Source: Pseudomonas chlororaphis subsp. piscium (GTDB lineage: Bacteria; Pseudomonadota; Gammaproteobacteria; Pseudomonadales; Pseudomonadaceae). From it: a stretch of DNA of 64,000 nt. The stretch spans positions 1,798,001 through 1,862,000 of the forward strand of contig NZ_CP027707.1 of the NCBI RefSeq assembly GCF_003850345.1, written 5' to 3'. Both the position numbers and the translations under genes were made by a program. This document shows positions 63,384 through 64,000 of the stretch, in pieces. Position 1 is the first letter of the stretch, and each line of letters starts with the position of its first letter. The notes below the pieces were generated by a model. It saw nothing but the letters and a program-made list of their open reading frames with translations. It was not told where the DNA came from and ran no database searches.

Positions 63384-64000
63384 TTATTTCCCGCCGTAGA
63401 TCTGGTCGAAGATCCCGCCATCGTTGAAGTGGGTCTTCTGCACGGTGCGCCAGTCGCCGAAGGTTTTTTCCACCGACAGGAAGTCGACTTTCGGGAAGCG
63501 ATCGGTGTACTTGGCCAGGACTTTCGGGTCCCGTGGGCGCAGGTAGTTGTTGGCGGCGATTTCCTGGCCTTCCGGCGACCACAGGTACTTCAGGTATTCC
63601 TCGGCCGCGGCGCGCGAGCCTTTCTTGTCGACCACCTTGTCCACCACCGACACTGGCGGCTCGGCTTCGGCGGAAACGCTCGGGTAGATGACTTCGAACT
63701 GATCGCGGCCGAATTCCCGGGCGATCATTTCCGCTTCGTTCTCGAAGGTCACCAGCACGTCGCCGATCTGGTTGGTCATGAAGGTGGTGGTCGCGGCGCG
63801 ACCGCCGGTGTCGAGCACCGGTGCCTGCTTGAACAGCTTGCCGACGAAGTCCTTAGCCTTGTTCTCGTCGCCACCGTTCTTCAGCACATAACCCCAGGCC
63901 GACAGGTAGGTGTAGCGGCCGTTACCCGAGGTCTTCGGGTTCGGCACTATCACCTGCACGCCATCCTTGAGCAGGTCCGGCCAGTCTTTCAGGGCCTTGG
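63384..64000 (-). CDS. sbp: sulfate-binding protein Sbp, N-terminal part outside window
   Basis: The visible C-terminal 205 residues belong to the periplasmic sulfate/thiosulfate-binding protein of an ABC importer. Diagnostic segments are VIVPNPKTSGNGRYTYLSAW, GGRAATTTFM, GDVLVTFENEA, and EYLKYLWSPEGQEIAANNYLRPRD near the end. The reading frame is open to the window edge, so the start and signal peptide lie beyond 64000. In pseudomonads sbp is usually followed by cysTWA elsewhere in the same direction, but here the downstream side is a terminator and a convergent gene. Confidence 0.95.
   Translation of the reverse strand, partial: KALKDWPDLLKDGVQVIVPNPKTSGNGRYTYLSAWGYVLKNGGDENKAKDFVGKLFKQAPVLDTGGRAATTTFMTNQIGDVLVTFENEAEMIAREFGRDQFEVIYPSVSAEAEPPVSVVDKVVDKKGSRAAAEEYLKYLWSPEGQEIAANNYLRPRDPKVLAKYTDRFPKVDFLSVEKTFGDWRTVQKTHFNDGGIFDQIYGGK

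Noticed and set aside
1..64000. tRNA, rRNA, CRISPR, insertion sequence, prophage or toxin-antitoxin genes
   Set aside because: No cloverleaf, regular spacer-repeat array, transposase, integrase or small toxin gene pair was recognised. All longer gaps are under 300 bp.

Overview
The window is a contiguous piece of a high-GC gammaproteobacterial chromosome, almost certainly a Pseudomonas of the fluorescens lineage. The evidence is the gene order (fliC-flaG-fliD-fliS-fliT-fleQ-fleSR-fliEFGHIJ, fliK, fliLMNOPQR-flhBA-flhF-fleN-fliA, cheYZAB-motCD, ParA-type ATPase, two CheW genes, ccmABCDEFGHI), the pseudomonad-specific regulators FleQ, FleS, FleR and FleN, and a compact 283-residue flagellin. 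No tRNA, rRNA, insertion sequence, phage gene or CRISPR array is visible.

Region 1 (1-10.7 kb) is a flagellin glycosylation island. It holds the end of a large multi-domain glycosyltransferase, the pseudaminic acid genes pseB, pseC, pseF, pseG and pseI in overlapping order, a solitary ketoacyl-ACP synthase III-like gene, a strong terminator, a Maf-type (DUF115) flagellin glycosyltransferase and an overlapping small unknown gene. The acetyltransferase pseH is not in the window.

Region 2 (10.8-30 kb) holds the filament genes behind a sigma-28 promoter (fliC, flaG, fliD, fliS, fliT), the master regulator fleQ, the fleSR two-component pair, the MS-ring/C-ring/export ATPase operon fliEFGHIJ, an hsbA-hsbR-hptB phosphorelay module and fliK. 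Sigma-54 promoters with correct GG-N10-GC spacing lie upstream of fleS, fliE and fliL, with a weaker one upstream of flhA, as expected for a FleQ/FleR hierarchy.

Region 3 (29-49 kb) is the C-ring and export-gate operon fliLMNOPQR-flhB, then flhA-flhF-fleN-fliA (export, polar placement, flagellar number, late sigma factor), then the chemotaxis and second-stator operon cheY-cheZ-cheA-cheB-motC-motD, ParA and CheW-like array-positioning genes, cheW and a DUF2802 gene.

Region 4 (49-51 kb, minus strand) is an overlapping pair of uncharacterised genes. One encodes a free FlhB C-terminal-domain protein and the other a second FliK-like protein.

Region 5 (51-58 kb) is the complete System I cytochrome c maturation operon ccmA to ccmI, including the 58-residue ccmD, followed by a small lipoprotein gene. 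Region 6 (58.5-64 kb) is accessory: an unknown membrane protein, an MFS transporter with a LysR regulator, a secreted DUF5666-like protein, a RidA-family protein and the C-terminal end of a sulfate-binding protein that runs off the window.

Functionally, FleQ with sigma-54 would start basal-body synthesis. FleSR would turn on later genes, FlhF and FleN would set one or few polar flagella, and FliA would drive flagellin and probably the CheW-like gene. The Pse/Maf genes would decorate flagellin before or during export.
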